Counted from the first letter of the stretch, positions 25,736-34,445 are shown. The stretch is DNA of 64,000 bases from Pusillimonas caeni (GCF_003545815.1 NZ_PDUW01000003.1:472809-536808), one strand, 5' to 3'. Made by a program: numbers and translations. The notes: generated from the letters alone by a model not told the origin.

Positions 25736-26698
25736 ATGCGCAAGAAAATTCTGGGCGGCGTGCTGGCGGCTGTCGTCCTGCTGGCGGGCTCGCCCGCCGC
25801 GGCCGAAACCAAGAAAGTCGCTATTGCGATGTTCGGCCCGCACCTGTCGCTTCAGCAGGTTTCCGATGGGTTCAAGAAGTCGCTGCAGAAAGAGGGGGTC
25901 GACGCCGTCTACGACGAGGGCAACGTGAACTTCGATCGCTCGCTGGTACCCCAGTTCCTGAACCGGCTCGCCGCCGGACAGCCCGACCTGATGCTGACGA
26001 TCACCACCCCCATGGCGCAGTCGGCCAAGCAGATACTGGCGAAGCGGGACTTTCCCATTGTGTTTGCGCCCGTGACCGACCCGGTGCAGTCGGGTTTGCT
26101 GAAATCATGGGACCATGGCGCTCCCTTGCTGGCGGGTGTGTCGAACATACCCGATTTCGACGCGACGCTGGAGTTCATGAAGACACTGCTGCCGAAGATG
26201 GCGAAGCTGGGTATTTTGTACAACCCCGGCGACGACAGCGATACGGCGTTCGTAAAGCGCCTGGAAGCCGCGGCGCCGCGGCACGGCGTGCAGCTGGTGC
26301 TCATCGGCGTGGACAATGCCAACGACATCCCTCAACGTGTGATGTTCGCCCGGGGCAACGTCGACGCCCTGTTCGTGCCCGCGTCGAGCCTGCTCCAGCC
26401 TGCAGCCCCGGCTATCGCTTCCGCCGCCGCGCGCATCTCCATGCCGGTTTTCGGCTCGAATACGCCGTCTGTGAACGACGGGCATGTGCTGGCGGCGTTC
26501 TCCGCCGATTTCTACCGCATCGGCGAGAAGGCCGGAGAATTGGCGGCGAGGCTGCTGCGCGGCGCCGATCCGGTCGATATTCCGGTCATGGTGCCCAAGC
26601 CCGAAGACCACATTCTGCGCATCAGCCAGCGTCAGATGGATGTGTTGGGCTTGACGCTTCCCGCGGCGCTCAAGGATTGCGACTGTGTCGTCAAGTGA
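25736..26698 (+). CDS. ABC transporter substrate-binding protein, TrpX type
   Basis: A 320-residue periplasmic binding protein with a signal peptide (MRKKILGGVLAAVVLLAG..., AAA near residue 22). It has the fold of the ABC_sub_bind family (KKVAIAMFGPHLSLQQVSDGFKKSL; LMLTITTPMAQSAKQ; FAPVTDPVQSGLL; VFGSNTPSVNDGHVLAAFSADF). Streptococcal TrpX, a tryptophan binding protein, belongs to this family. CACGGAGAC precedes ATG 25736. It overlaps the ATPase gene by 14 bases, and kynureninase lies downstream, so tryptophan, kynurenine or a related amino acid is the likely ligand. Confidence 0.87.
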   Translation: MRKKILGGVLAAVVLLAGSPAAAETKKVAIAMFGPHLSLQQVSDGFKKSLQKEGVDAVYDEGNVNFDRSLVPQFLNRLAAGQPDLMLTITTPMAQSAKQILAKRDFPIVFAPVTDPVQSGLLKSWDHGAPLLAGVSNIPDFDATLEFMKTLLPKMAKLGILYNPGDDSDTAFVKRLEAAAPRHGVQLVLIGVDNANDIPQRVMFARGNVDALFVPASSLLQPAAPAIASAAARISMPVFGSNTPSVNDGHVLAAFSADFYRIGEKAGELAARLLRGADPVDIPVMVPKPEDHILRISQRQMDVLGLTLPAALKDCDCVVK

Positions 26699-27491
26699 GG
26701 AAACCCGGCCGGCCCTGCGGCTGGAGCGCGTGCGCGTCACCTTCCATGCAGGCACGCCCAACGAAAGGGTGGCGCTGGACGACCTGAGCCTGGACATTGC
26801 GCAGGAAGAGTTCGTGGTCGTCATCGGTTCGAACGGGGCCGGCAAAAGCACCATGCTCAACGTCATATCGGGCGCCCTGATTCCGGACGGCGGCCGCGTC
26901 GAGCTGGAAGGAAAGGACGTCACGCGGCTGGCCGTGCATCGGCGCGCAGCCTACGTCGGACGGGTATTCCAGGACCCCATGCTGGGCACGGCGCCGGCGC
27001 TGTCCATCGAAGAGAACCTGGCCCTTGCGGGCAGAAGAGGACTACGCAGGGGGTTGCGCCTGGCTCTCGATGCAAGCAGGCGGCGCCATTTTGCCGAAAT
27101 ACTGGCGCCCTTCGGCCTGGGGCTCGACACCCGGATGCGTGTCCTGGCCGGCAAGCTCTCGGGCGGCCAGCGGCAGGTGCTGGCCCTGTTGATGGCTTCG
27201 TTGCGCAAGCCCCGCCTGCTGCTGCTGGACGAGCACACCGCGGCGCTCGATCCGGGAACCGCCGACCTCGTCATGCGGGCCACGCGCCGCATCATCGAAG
27301 AAGACCGGCTCACGGCGCTGATGATCACCCACAATATGCAGCAGGCCGTCGATTTCGGCGACCGCCTGCTCGCCATGAATGCGGGCCGCGTCCGGGTCGA
27401 CCTCGGCGCCGCGGCCAAGCAAGGTCTTTCGGTCGACGACCTCGTGCAGCGTTTCGCCGGCGCCGCCGACCATCATCTACTTCGGGCTTGA
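26685..27491 (+). CDS. ABC transporter ATP-binding protein, TrpY/Z-type importer
   Basis: A 268-residue ATPase with Walker A GSNGAGKST (about residues 50-58), ABC signature LSGGQRQ, Walker B RLLLLDEHTAAL (an H replaces the more usual P after DE) and switch histidine in ITHNMQQ. The GTG start at 26685 lies within the binding-protein gene, so the two are translationally coupled. The permease gene starts 12 bp after its end. Confidence 0.9.
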   Translation: MSSSEETRPALRLERVRVTFHAGTPNERVALDDLSLDIAQEEFVVVIGSNGAGKSTMLNVISGALIPDGGRVELEGKDVTRLAVHRRAAYVGRVFQDPMLGTAPALSIEENLALAGRRGLRRGLRLALDASRRRHFAEILAPFGLGLDTRMRVLAGKLSGGQRQVLALLMASLRKPRLLLLDEHTAALDPGTADLVMRATRRIIEEDRLTALMITHNMQQAVDFGDRLLAMNAGRVRVDLGAAAKQGLSVDDLVQRFAGAADHHLLRA

Positions 27492-27503
27492 ACTTCATCC
27501 ATC

Positions 27504-28400
27504 ATGGAAATTCTTGCGCTCTTCTGGAATCTCGTGCCGGTGACGCTGGTCCAGGGACTGATCTACTCCCTCATCGCGCTGGCCATCATGATTCCCTTCC
27601 GGGTCCTCTCGGTGCCCGATCTGTCCAGCGAGGGGGTGTTCCCGCTGGGCGCGGCGGTGGCCACCGCGTTCATCACATGGGGTGTGCATCCGCTCTTGGC
27701 CACGCTCGCGGCCGTGGCCGCAGGCTTCCTGGCAGGCATGACGACCGCCCTGATCCACCTCAAGTTCAAAGTGCATTCGCTGCTTGCGGGCATTCTGACG
27801 GTGACGATGCTGTGGAGCGTCAACCTGCGCATCCTGGACAAGCCCAACCTGCCGCTTTTCGGCTTCGAGACGCTTTACGACTGGGTCGATGCGGCAATCG
27901 TATCGAGCATGGGCCTGCAGATCGTATTCTTCGGCGTCCTGGTGCTCGTCCTGATCCTGGGCCTGTGGTGGATGCTTCAAACCGACATGGGCCTCGGCCT
28001 GCGCGGGATAGGCGCCAATCCGCATCTCGCTCCCGCGCTGGGCGTCAGCCTGGTGGCCTATACCGCGGGAGGCCTGGGACTGGCCTCGGCCATAAGCGGT
28101 CTGGCGGGCGCCCTGATGGCCCAGCTGCAGGGCTATGCGGATGTGGGCATGGGTCTGGGCATGCTGGTGAACGGACTGGCGTCGCTCATCATCGGCGAGG
28201 CGGTCATGGGGCGCGGCACTCTGTTAAGGCAGATCGCCGCGCCGGTTGTCGGCGCGCTGATCTATTACCAGCTGTCTTCCCTGGCGCTCGCGCTGGGGCT
28301 GGACCCATCGGATCTGAAGCTGGTGACGGGGCTCTTCGTCCTGTTCACCATCGGGTGGCCGTATCTGTTCGGCCGCAAAGTAAGCGGTACGGGTCTATGA
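27504..28400 (+). CDS. ABC transporter permease, TrpX-type importer
   Basis: A 298-residue membrane protein of the branched-chain-amino-acid/ribose permease fold, with about eight hydrophobic segments. Conserved pieces include VPDLSSEGVFPLGAA, HSLLAGILTVTMLW, LRGIGANPHLAPALGV and NGLASLIIGEAVMG. Length matches permeases paired with ABC_sub_bind proteins. Its stop codon overlaps a possible ATG (28397) of the next gene. Confidence 0.9.
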   Translation: MEILALFWNLVPVTLVQGLIYSLIALAIMIPFRVLSVPDLSSEGVFPLGAAVATAFITWGVHPLLATLAAVAAGFLAGMTTALIHLKFKVHSLLAGILTVTMLWSVNLRILDKPNLPLFGFETLYDWVDAAIVSSMGLQIVFFGVLVLVLILGLWWMLQTDMGLGLRGIGANPHLAPALGVSLVAYTAGGLGLASAISGLAGALMAQLQGYADVGMGLGMLVNGLASLIIGEAVMGRGTLLRQIAAPVVGALIYYQLSSLALALGLDPSDLKLVTGLFVLFTIGWPYLFGRKVSGTGL

Positions 28401-28435
28401 GCATGGCCCTCGCGCACAGCAGGAAGGAGGAAGGC

Positions 28436-29242
28436 ATGTCGACCGCGGTCAAGACTCGTATCGGCGTTGCGGGCTACGGGTTCATCGGGCGCCACCTGTG
28501 CCGGTCGATACAGGACAATCCCGCTTGGGGGCTGGAGCTCGCATTCGTCTGGAATCGCGACGCCGGCAAGCTTTCGGCCTTGCCGGAAGGCCTGGCGCTG
28601 CCGGATCTGAGCCGGGCGGCCGACCGTTCGGCCGACCTGATCGTAGAGTGCGCGCACCCGCAGGTGACGGTCGAGCATGGCGCGGCGTTCTTGCGCGCGT
28701 CCGACTATCTTCCGCTTTCCGTCAATGCGCTTGCCGACGCCGACGTCGAGGCGCGTCTGGTGGCGGCCGCCAGGGCGGGCGGGCATCGCATCCTCATTCC
28801 GCACGGCGCGCTGATCGGGCTGGATAACCTGGTCGAAGTCCGCGACATGTGGGAGGACGTGACGATCACCTTCCGTAAGAACCCCGCCAATATCGATTTC
28901 TCCGAAAGCGGGATCGATCCGGCGGGTATCGAGGGCGAGACGGTCGTTTATGATGGGCCGGTACGGGGCATCGCACGCCTGTTTCCGCGCAATGTGAACA
29001 CCATGACCACCTGCGCGCTGGCCACGGTGGGGCTCGATCTCTGCCGTGCCGTGCTGGTCGCCGATCCGGCGCTCGACGTCGCCATTGCAGAGGTGCGGGC
29101 GCGCGGCAAGGACGGTTCCCTGCATGAGTCCCGCAAGGTCCAGCCGGTGGTGGGGGTCTCGGGTACTGAGATGCTTGCGGCGCAGCTGAGTTCGGTTTTG
29201 CGGGCCGCGGGAGTGTTCCAGCCCGGTTTGAATTACGTCTGA
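28436..29242 (+). CDS. NadX-like L-aspartate dehydrogenase family protein
   Basis: A 268-residue NAD(P)-dependent oxidoreductase. The N-terminal Rossmann motif is GVAGYGFIGRHL. The C-terminal part has the aspartate dehydrogenase signature FPRNVNTMTTCALATVGLD and the RKNPANIDF loop. NadX enzymes convert aspartate to iminoaspartate, the NAD precursor step. AGGAAGGAGGAAGGC lies directly before ATG 28436, which decides the start; ATG 28397, coupled to the permease stop, would add 13 residues. Its presence between an importer and kynureninase is unusual: it may act on aspartate or on another amino acid made in the pathway. Confidence 0.82.
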   Translation: MSTAVKTRIGVAGYGFIGRHLCRSIQDNPAWGLELAFVWNRDAGKLSALPEGLALPDLSRAADRSADLIVECAHPQVTVEHGAAFLRASDYLPLSVNALADADVEARLVAAARAGGHRILIPHGALIGLDNLVEVRDMWEDVTITFRKNPANIDFSESGIDPAGIEGETVVYDGPVRGIARLFPRNVNTMTTCALATVGLDLCRAVLVADPALDVAIAEVRARGKDGSLHESRKVQPVVGVSGTEMLAAQLSSVLRAAGVFQPGLNYV

Positions 29243-29251
29243 GAGGGTGAC

Positions 29252-30508
29252 ATGATACGCACGACGACATCGATGGCCGGGCTCGATCCGGCAAGCCTGG
29301 ACGCGGCCGACCCGCTGGCGCGGCACCGCGAACGCTTTCTGCTGCCCGAAGGGGTGATTTATCTGGATGGAAATTCGCTGGGCCCGGCCAGCCGCTCGGC
29401 CCTGGCCGCGCTGGATTCGGCGGCCCAAAGCGAATGGGCGGAGGGCCTCATCCGCAGCTGGAACACCGCCGGCTGGTTCGAGATGCCCCTGTTGGCGGGT
29501 AACCGGATTGCGCGGCTGGTGGGTGCCGAGGCGGGACAGGTCGCGGTATGCGACTCGGTGACCGTCAACCTTTACAAGGTGCTGCAGGCAGCAATGGGCC
29601 TGCGCCCCGGCCGCCGCACCATCGTGGCCGAGGCAAGCAGCTTTCCCACAGATCTGTACATTGCGGAAGGGGTGATCTCGCGCATGCCCGGGGCGCGCCT
29701 GCGGCTGTCGGGGCGGGACGCCGACACCCTGGAGGAACTGATCGACGACGATACGGCCGTCGTGCTGGTCAATCACGTCGACTATCGCAGTGGAGAACTG
29801 CGCGACATGGGCGCCCTGACCACGAAGGCGCACGCGGCGGGCGCCCTGGCAGTGTGGGACCTGTGCCACTCGGTGGGCGCGCTGCCGGTCGAGTTGGATG
29901 CCTGCGAGGCTGATTTCGCGGTCGGCTGCACCTATAAATACCTGAACGGCGGCCCGGGGGCTCCGGCTTTCGTCTATGCCGCCAAGCGCCATTACGCGCG
30001 ACTGCGCCAACCCTTGTCGGGCTGGTGGGGACACGCAAGGCCGTTCGAGTTCGAGACGGGCTATGCGCCGGCGAACGGCATAAAGGCCTTCCTGACCGGC
30101 ACGCCGCCGGTGCTCTCGCTTCGCGCGCTCATGGGGGCGCTTGACGACTGGGAGGACGTGGACATGGGGCAGCTTCGCGAAAAAAGCCTGCGCCTGACCC
30201 AATACTTCATCGACCTGGTCGAGGACCGTTGCGCGGGGCACGGGCTGGCGCTCATCGCCCCTCGCGATCCGCAGGCGCGCGGCAGCCAAGTCTCGCTGCG
30301 TTTTGCAAACGCCTATCCCGCAATGCAGGCGCTCATCGCCCTGGGCGTCATCGGCGATTTTCGCGCGCCCGACGTCATGCGCTTCGGCTTCACGCCCCTG
30401 TATCTCGGTTTTGCCGACGTGGCGCGCGCCGTGGAGGCACTGCGGGAGGTGCTTGACGGCAAGCTTTGGCGGGACCCGGCCTACTCAGCAAGGGCCGCGG
30501 TAACATGA
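29252..30508 (+). CDS. kynU: Kynureninase
   Basis: A PLP enzyme that cleaves kynurenine to anthranilate and alanine. The 418-residue protein carries YLDGNSLGPAS (38-48), the PLP aspartate D203 in VWDLCHSVGA, the PLP lysine K229 in CTYKYLNGGPG, and the substrate-binding GWWGHARPFEF segment. Length matches bacterial kynureninases (about 416). It starts 9 bp after the NadX-like gene. Tryptophan dioxygenase (kynA) and formamidase (kynB) are not in the cluster, so the unit may feed on kynurenine itself, or depend on genes elsewhere. Confidence 0.95.
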   Translation: MIRTTTSMAGLDPASLDAADPLARHRERFLLPEGVIYLDGNSLGPASRSALAALDSAAQSEWAEGLIRSWNTAGWFEMPLLAGNRIARLVGAEAGQVAVCDSVTVNLYKVLQAAMGLRPGRRTIVAEASSFPTDLYIAEGVISRMPGARLRLSGRDADTLEELIDDDTAVVLVNHVDYRSGELRDMGALTTKAHAAGALAVWDLCHSVGALPVELDACEADFAVGCTYKYLNGGPGAPAFVYAAKRHYARLRQPLSGWWGHARPFEFETGYAPANGIKAFLTGTPPVLSLRALMGALDDWEDVDMGQLREKSLRLTQYFIDLVEDRCAGHGLALIAPRDPQARGSQVSLRFANAYPAMQALIALGVIGDFRAPDVMRFGFTPLYLGFADVARAVEALREVLDGKLWRDPAYSARAAVT

Positions 30509-30533
30509 CGATCGTTTCCAAGGCCATGCATTG

Positions 30534-31052
30534 ATGAATATGGATGACAGTCGTTCCAAGAGCACGGAGCCGCCGGGCCCTCGGGCGCAGGCCGCCGTCC
30601 CCGTCGTGGCCGTCGACTTCGAGCTTCACGAGCTGCTTTCCCATTTGCTGCGGCGTGCGCATTTTCACGCAGAAGCCGAGTTCGCCCAGGCCTACGAGGG
30701 CCTGGAGGCCACCTCGCGCCAATTGGCACTGCTCTTTACCATCAACCGCATGCCCGGCTCCAGCCAGGCCGAGCTTGCCGAGGCAGTGGGCATCGACGTC
30801 AACACCCTGAGCGACCTGGCCAAGCGCAGCGAGCGCAAAGGTCTGCTGCGCCGCGAGCGCTCGGCGGGCGACCAGCGCGCCTTCGGGCTTTATCTCACCG
30901 CTTCGGGACGGCAGATGGTGGCCGAGGCGGCGGTGATCACCCCGGACTATCAGAAACGCCTCGCCGGCAAGCTGTCTGAAAAAGAAGCGGACCGGCTCGT
31001 GGGGCTGCTGCATAAGATGCTGGGGTTGCGGCAAGGCTGTTCTTCCATATAG
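30534..31052 (+). CDS. MarR-family transcriptional regulator
   Basis: A 172-residue winged-helix repressor type. The helix-turn-helix is in SSQAELAEAVGIDVNTLSDLAKRSERKGLLRRERSAGDQRAFGLYLT, including the wing (RSAGDQRA) typical of MarR. About 35 residues of unstructured N-terminus precede it. ATG 30534 is chosen over the adjacent TTG 30531. It lies 25 bp after kynU on the same strand and is probably the cluster's own regulator; aromatic acids such as anthranilate or kynurenine are plausible effectors. Confidence 0.9.
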   Translation: MNMDDSRSKSTEPPGPRAQAAVPVVAVDFELHELLSHLLRRAHFHAEAEFAQAYEGLEATSRQLALLFTINRMPGSSQAELAEAVGIDVNTLSDLAKRSERKGLLRRERSAGDQRAFGLYLTASGRQMVAEAAVITPDYQKRLAGKLSEKEADRLVGLLHKMLGLRQGCSSI

Positions 31053-31191
31053 CCGGACTCTTTCTACATCGGGGTGACGCGATGCCGCCTCGAGGTTTTT
31101 CGGCCTCTGACCGGATGCATCGGCCTGCAGGAACGGTATATGCTTGACGCAGCCGATGTGGCCGGGCTCACTCGGCCCGAGGAGGAAAGAA

Positions 31192-31401
31192 ATGAGCGGA
31201 AAATTCAAGGTCGGCGATCACGTGAAATGGAACTCGGAGGCCGGGCGCGTCTCCGGAAAAATCATCAAGGTCCACACGAGCGACTTCGAATACAAGGGGC
31301 ACATGCATCGCGCCTCAAAAGACGAGCCCCAGTATGAAATCAAAAGCGACAAGACGGATCACATCGCCGCCCACAAGGAAAGCGCGCTCGAGCACGCATG
31401 A
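31192..31401 (+). CDS. DUF2945 (HVA1-type Tudor) small protein
   Basis: A 69-residue protein: KFKVGDHVKWNSEAGRVSGKI is the signature of DUF2945/HVA1 Tudor-like proteins, and the end (QYEIKSDKTDHIAAHKESALEHA) fits as well. The function is unknown; it is a small basic-acidic beta-barrel common in soil bacteria, often near stress genes. GAGGAGGAAAGAA gives a strong ribosome-binding site before ATG 31192. Only 3 bases separate it from the broken DUF488 gene. Confidence 0.85.
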   Translation: MSGKFKVGDHVKWNSEAGRVSGKIIKVHTSDFEYKGHMHRASKDEPQYEIKSDKTDHIAAHKESALEHA

Positions 31402-31404
31402 CGC

Positions 31405-31947
31405 ATGACGGCGACTACGGCCCTGCCATTCTTTACCATCGGGCACTCCAACCGGAGTATCGAAGAATTCCTCGAGCTATTGAATGGCCCGCATATCGAA
31501 GGCATCGTCGACGTGCGCAAAATTCCGATGTCCAGGGCGAATCCGCAGTTCAATGAAGACGCCTTGCCTTTGGCCCTGGCGCCATCTCGTATCGCCTATG
31601 AGCATATCGCGGCCCTGGGCGGCCTTCGCGGCAAGGGGGCGGGCGTGTCGGGGGATATCAATGGCTTCTGAAAGAACAGAAGCTTCCACAACTATGCCGA
31701 CTATGCGCTTTCGCAGGAATTCCAGACAGGGCTCGAGCGTCTGGTCGAGCAGGGCCGGACGCGGCGCTGCGCCATCATGTGTTCAGAAGCGGTGTGGTGG
31801 CGCTGCCATCGACGCCTCATCGCCGATCACTTGATCGCACGCGGCGAAACCGTATTCCACATTATGGGTCCGAATCGGCTGGAACCGGCCCGGTTGACCA
31901 CGGGCGCGGTGGTACGCTCCGACGGAAGCGTCGTCTATCCGGCCTGA
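31405..31947 (+). pseudogene. DUF488-family gene interrupted by one in-frame TGA
   Basis: The frame opens MTATTALPFFTIGHSNRSIEEF, a clear DUF488 start, and runs to TGA at 31669-31671. It then continues in the same frame with KNRSFHNYADYALSQEF, MCSEAVWWRCHRRLIADHL and a normal stop at 31945. DUF488 proteins typically have a tryptophan where the TGA lies (NGFW-KNRSFHNYADYA), so a single TGG-to-TGA change would explain it. Everything else looks intact at 180 residues. It may be a recent pseudogene, a sequencing error or, less likely, a readthrough site. DUF488 function is unknown. Confidence 0.85.
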
Positions 31948-32057
31948 AATTCCCGCTCTGGTTTCTTAGATGGGCGGGGCAAGGCTGGCTCAGGCACAAG
32001 CTCTGGCAAGACGAGGCCTGCTCCACGAGAGCCGCCGTGACGTGAAGGTGGCTCAGC

Positions 32058-33239
32058 CTAGATCTTCGTCAGGTCGTCGAAGATCTGCGGATTCAGCAGA
32101 ATCGAGCGGCCGACGCCGCCGATGTCGGTCCGGCCGCAAAAGGCCATGCTGACGTCCAGCTCCTTGGCGATGATTTCCAAGGCGCGCTCGACGCCGGCCT
32201 GCCCGCCGGCGCCCAGGCCGTACAGAAAGGCCCGGCCAACGAGGGTGCCCCGCGCGCCCAGCGCCACGGCGCGCAGCACGTCCTGCCCCGAACGCACGCC
32301 GCCGTCGAGCCAGACTTCGATGTCATCGCCCACGGCGTGCACGATGTGGGGAAGGGCGGCGATGGAAGACGGCGCGCCGTCGAGCTGGCGGCCGCCGTGG
32401 TTGGAAACGATCAGAGCGTCGGCGCCGCAGGCCACCGCATGCCGCGCATCTTCCGCGTCCATGATGCCCTTGACCACCAGCTTGCCGCCCCAGGCCTGCT
32501 TGATCCATTCGATGTCCTGCCAGCACAGGGCGGGGTCGAATTGCTCGGTCGTCCATGAGGCAAGCGACGAGACGTCGCTGACTCCTTTTGCGTGGCCGAC
32601 GATGTTGCCGAAGCTGCGTCGCGGGGTGCGCGACATCGACAAGCACCACTGCGGCTTGGTGGCCAGGTTCAGCAGATTGCGCAGCGTGGGCTTGGGCGGG
32701 GCGGTAAGCCCGTTCTTGATGTCCTTGTGCCGCTGGCCCATCACCTGCAGGTCCAGGGTCAGCATGAGGGCCGAGCAGCCGGCCGCTTTGGCGCGATCGA
32801 TCAGGCGGCGCATGAAGTCGCGGTCGCGCATGACATACAGCTGGAACCAGAACGGCCGCGAAGTATGCGCGGCCACGTCCTCGATGGCGCATATGCTCAT
32901 GGTGGAGAGCGTGAAGGGCACGCCGAAACGCTCCGCCGCCCGAGCGGCCAGGATTTCCCCGTCGCCGCACAGCATGCCCGTCAGCCCGGTGGGAGCCAGT
33001 GCCACGGGCATGGCCACGTCGGTCCCGATCATGGTGCTGCGCAGATTGCGCGACTGGATGTCCACCGCCACCCGCTGCCTGAACTTCAGACGTTGAAAAT
33101 CATCGACGTTGCTTCGATAAGTGCTTTCCGTCCATGAGCCCGAGTCGACGTAGTCGTAGAACATGCGCGGTACGCGCCGCTGGGCCATCTGGCGCAGGTC
33201 TTCGATGCAGGTGGCGGTCGTCAGGCGGGACAAGGGCAT
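32058..33239 (-). CDS. lldD: FMN-dependent alpha-hydroxy-acid dehydrogenase, LldD type
   Basis: A 393-residue flavoprotein that oxidises L-lactate or a related 2-hydroxy acid. Family markers: YDYVDSGSWTE, the FMN-binding PVALAPTGLTGM, the K in LVVKGIMDAEDA, the active-site histidine in VSNHGGRQLDGAPSSI, and the second FMN site LDGGVRSGQDVLRA...GRAFLYGLGAGGQ. ATG 33239 (MPLSRLTTATCI) has GGAG upstream and is the family start; a longer frame to 33386 lacks support. E. coli LldD is 396 residues. L-lactate is the default substrate by homology, but mandelate-like acids cannot be excluded. Confidence 0.88.
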   Translation of the reverse strand: MPLSRLTTATCIEDLRQMAQRRVPRMFYDYVDSGSWTESTYRSNVDDFQRLKFRQRVAVDIQSRNLRSTMIGTDVAMPVALAPTGLTGMLCGDGEILAARAAERFGVPFTLSTMSICAIEDVAAHTSRPFWFQLYVMRDRDFMRRLIDRAKAAGCSALMLTLDLQVMGQRHKDIKNGLTAPPKPTLRNLLNLATKPQWCLSMSRTPRRSFGNIVGHAKGVSDVSSLASWTTEQFDPALCWQDIEWIKQAWGGKLVVKGIMDAEDARHAVACGADALIVSNHGGRQLDGAPSSIAALPHIVHAVGDDIEVWLDGGVRSGQDVLRAVALGARGTLVGRAFLYGLGAGGQAGVERALEIIAKELDVSMAFCGRTDIGGVGRSILLNPQIFDDLTKI

Positions 33240-33280
33240 TTCTCCGATGCATGCGGGGCGGGATAGCTGGCGATTATAAA

Positions 33281-34240
33281 TTAGGCGGTATCGGCTTGAA
33301 CCAGGTCCGCGGCGGCTGCGCGGACGGCCGCCATTTCGGGCGCCTCGTGCGCGTACACGGCCATGGCGCGCGTCCCGTTCCACCATAGCACTCGCGCCAC
33401 CTTGACCTGGCTGGCGATTTCGAGCGCCTGTATGGCGTCGCTTTCGATGAAATGCGTGTAGCGCTGCTCGATGATGGCCTGGGCCTTGTGCCGGGCGGTT
33501 TGCGCCGCCGTATAGCGTGCCTCGTCGCGCATGATGAGCCGGCCGCTGAAGCCATGGCGGTCGAGCCAGGCCTGGGTGCGCGCCCGGTCCTGTTCGGGCC
33601 GGCCGGTGACGATGGGCAGGCTGCGCAGCTCGCGATTGGGCAGCGTCGTGTGCGGCTCCAGGGCGTCGCGCCTCAGCAGCGCCGCCTCGAGATCATGCAA
33701 ATAATGCTCTTCGGGGATGTCGGGCAACAGGATGCCGTCCAGGTCCATGGCCCACGATGCATAGTCGTGCTCCGGGCGATCGGGCAGATTTCCCGTGGCG
33801 CCGAAGGCGTCGGTGATCGATTCCCGCTCCCAGGGAAACCAGGCGCGGCAGCCGGCCGGTATCTGAAAGCCGAAATCCGGCACGACGCGTGATTGATCGT
33901 CCCAGGCAAGCGTGAATGTCTGGGCCTGGAATCCATGGCGGCGAAGAAAATCCACGCTGTCCGAAAGCGTGGTGCCGCGGCCCGCGATGTCCTCGACCAG
34001 CAGCACCCGGGCGCCTGCCGCCGGAGTCTGTTGGGTGAACCACGAAACGCGGCGCGTCGCGCGGTCGTAGCCGAGGGCGTGCAGCGGTAGGCTCAGCGCC
34101 GTCGACACCATCACCCCGGGCGCCAGGCCCCCGCGGGCGATGGCCACCACGGCATCGAACCCCATCGACCGCCATTGGGAAACATAGCCGCCGATCAGTG
34201 ATTCGACCCAGTAATAATCGCAGGAATAGGCTCTGGTCAT
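33281..34240 (-). CDS. Phosphoribosyltransferase-HAD phosphatase fusion protein
   Basis: A 319-residue two-domain protein. Residues 1-155 are a type I phosphoribosyltransferase: the PRPP loop VLLVEDIAGRGTTL is at 79-92 and ARGGLAPGVM at 35-44. Residues about 160-300 look like a HAD-fold phosphatase: DLDG at 166-169, the motif II threonine in PIVTGRP, the lysine in RHKAQAI, and a weak acidic motif (FIESDAIQA). One protein could thus make or break a nucleotide and dephosphorylate it. The purine or pyrimidine substrate cannot be assigned. ATG 34240 (MTRAYSCDYYW) is chosen; a start at 34288 would extend over the tRNA terminator. Confidence 0.82.
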   Translation of the reverse strand: MTRAYSCDYYWVESLIGGYVSQWRSMGFDAVVAIARGGLAPGVMVSTALSLPLHALGYDRATRRVSWFTQQTPAAGARVLLVEDIAGRGTTLSDSVDFLRRHGFQAQTFTLAWDDQSRVVPDFGFQIPAGCRAWFPWERESITDAFGATGNLPDRPEHDYASWAMDLDGILLPDIPEEHYLHDLEAALLRRDALEPHTTLPNRELRSLPIVTGRPEQDRARTQAWLDRHGFSGRLIMRDEARYTAAQTARHKAQAIIEQRYTHFIESDAIQALEIASQVKVARVLWWNGTRAMAVYAHEAPEMAAVRAAAADLVQADTA

Positions 34241-34263
34241 AGGGCGATTGTAGTCAAACGGCA

Positions 34264-34300
34264 ATAAAAAAGCCGCTTGGGGAGGCACCCCAAGCGGCTT
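34264..34300 (-). terminator. Intrinsic terminator of tRNA-Arg
   Basis: On the minus strand the perfect 13-bp arms AAGCCGCTTGGGG and CCCCAAGCGGCTT (34270-34300) are followed by TTTTTT. It lies 27 bp beyond the tRNA CCA end. Confidence 0.93.
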
Positions 34301-34327
34301 CGACCAGCTGACAACACTGGGTAATTC

Positions 34328-34404
34328 TGGCGCGGCTGGCAGGATTCGAACCCACGACCCCTTGGTTCGTAGCCAAGTACTCTATCCAACTGAGCTACAG
34401 CCGC
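34328..34404 (-). tRNA. tRNA-Arg (ACG)
   Basis: A 77-base tRNA including an encoded CCA. Acceptor arms GCGGCTG and CAGCCGC pair perfectly, with discriminator G. The anticodon arm CTTGG-CTACGAA-CCAAG gives anticodon ACG, whose A34 is normally edited to inosine to read CGU/CGC/CGA. The T-loop GGTTCGAATCC is present. Confidence 0.97.
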
Positions 34405-34416
34405 CAAAGAAGCGAA

Positions 34417-34445
34417 ACTATAACATAGATTTTTTTTCGTGTCTT
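34417..34445 (-). promoter_or_regulatory. Likely promoter of tRNA-Arg
   Basis: On the minus strand, AAGACA (34445-34440), a 17-bp spacer and TATAGT (34422-34417) lie about 13 bp before the tRNA, in an A/T-rich stretch. The -35 differs from consensus at its first two bases. Confidence 0.45.

Noticed and set aside
28265..30289. Minus-strand open frame of about 670 codons opposite the NadX-like gene and kynU
   Set aside because: Antisense shadow with low-complexity composition; the plus-strand enzymes have full catalytic motifs.
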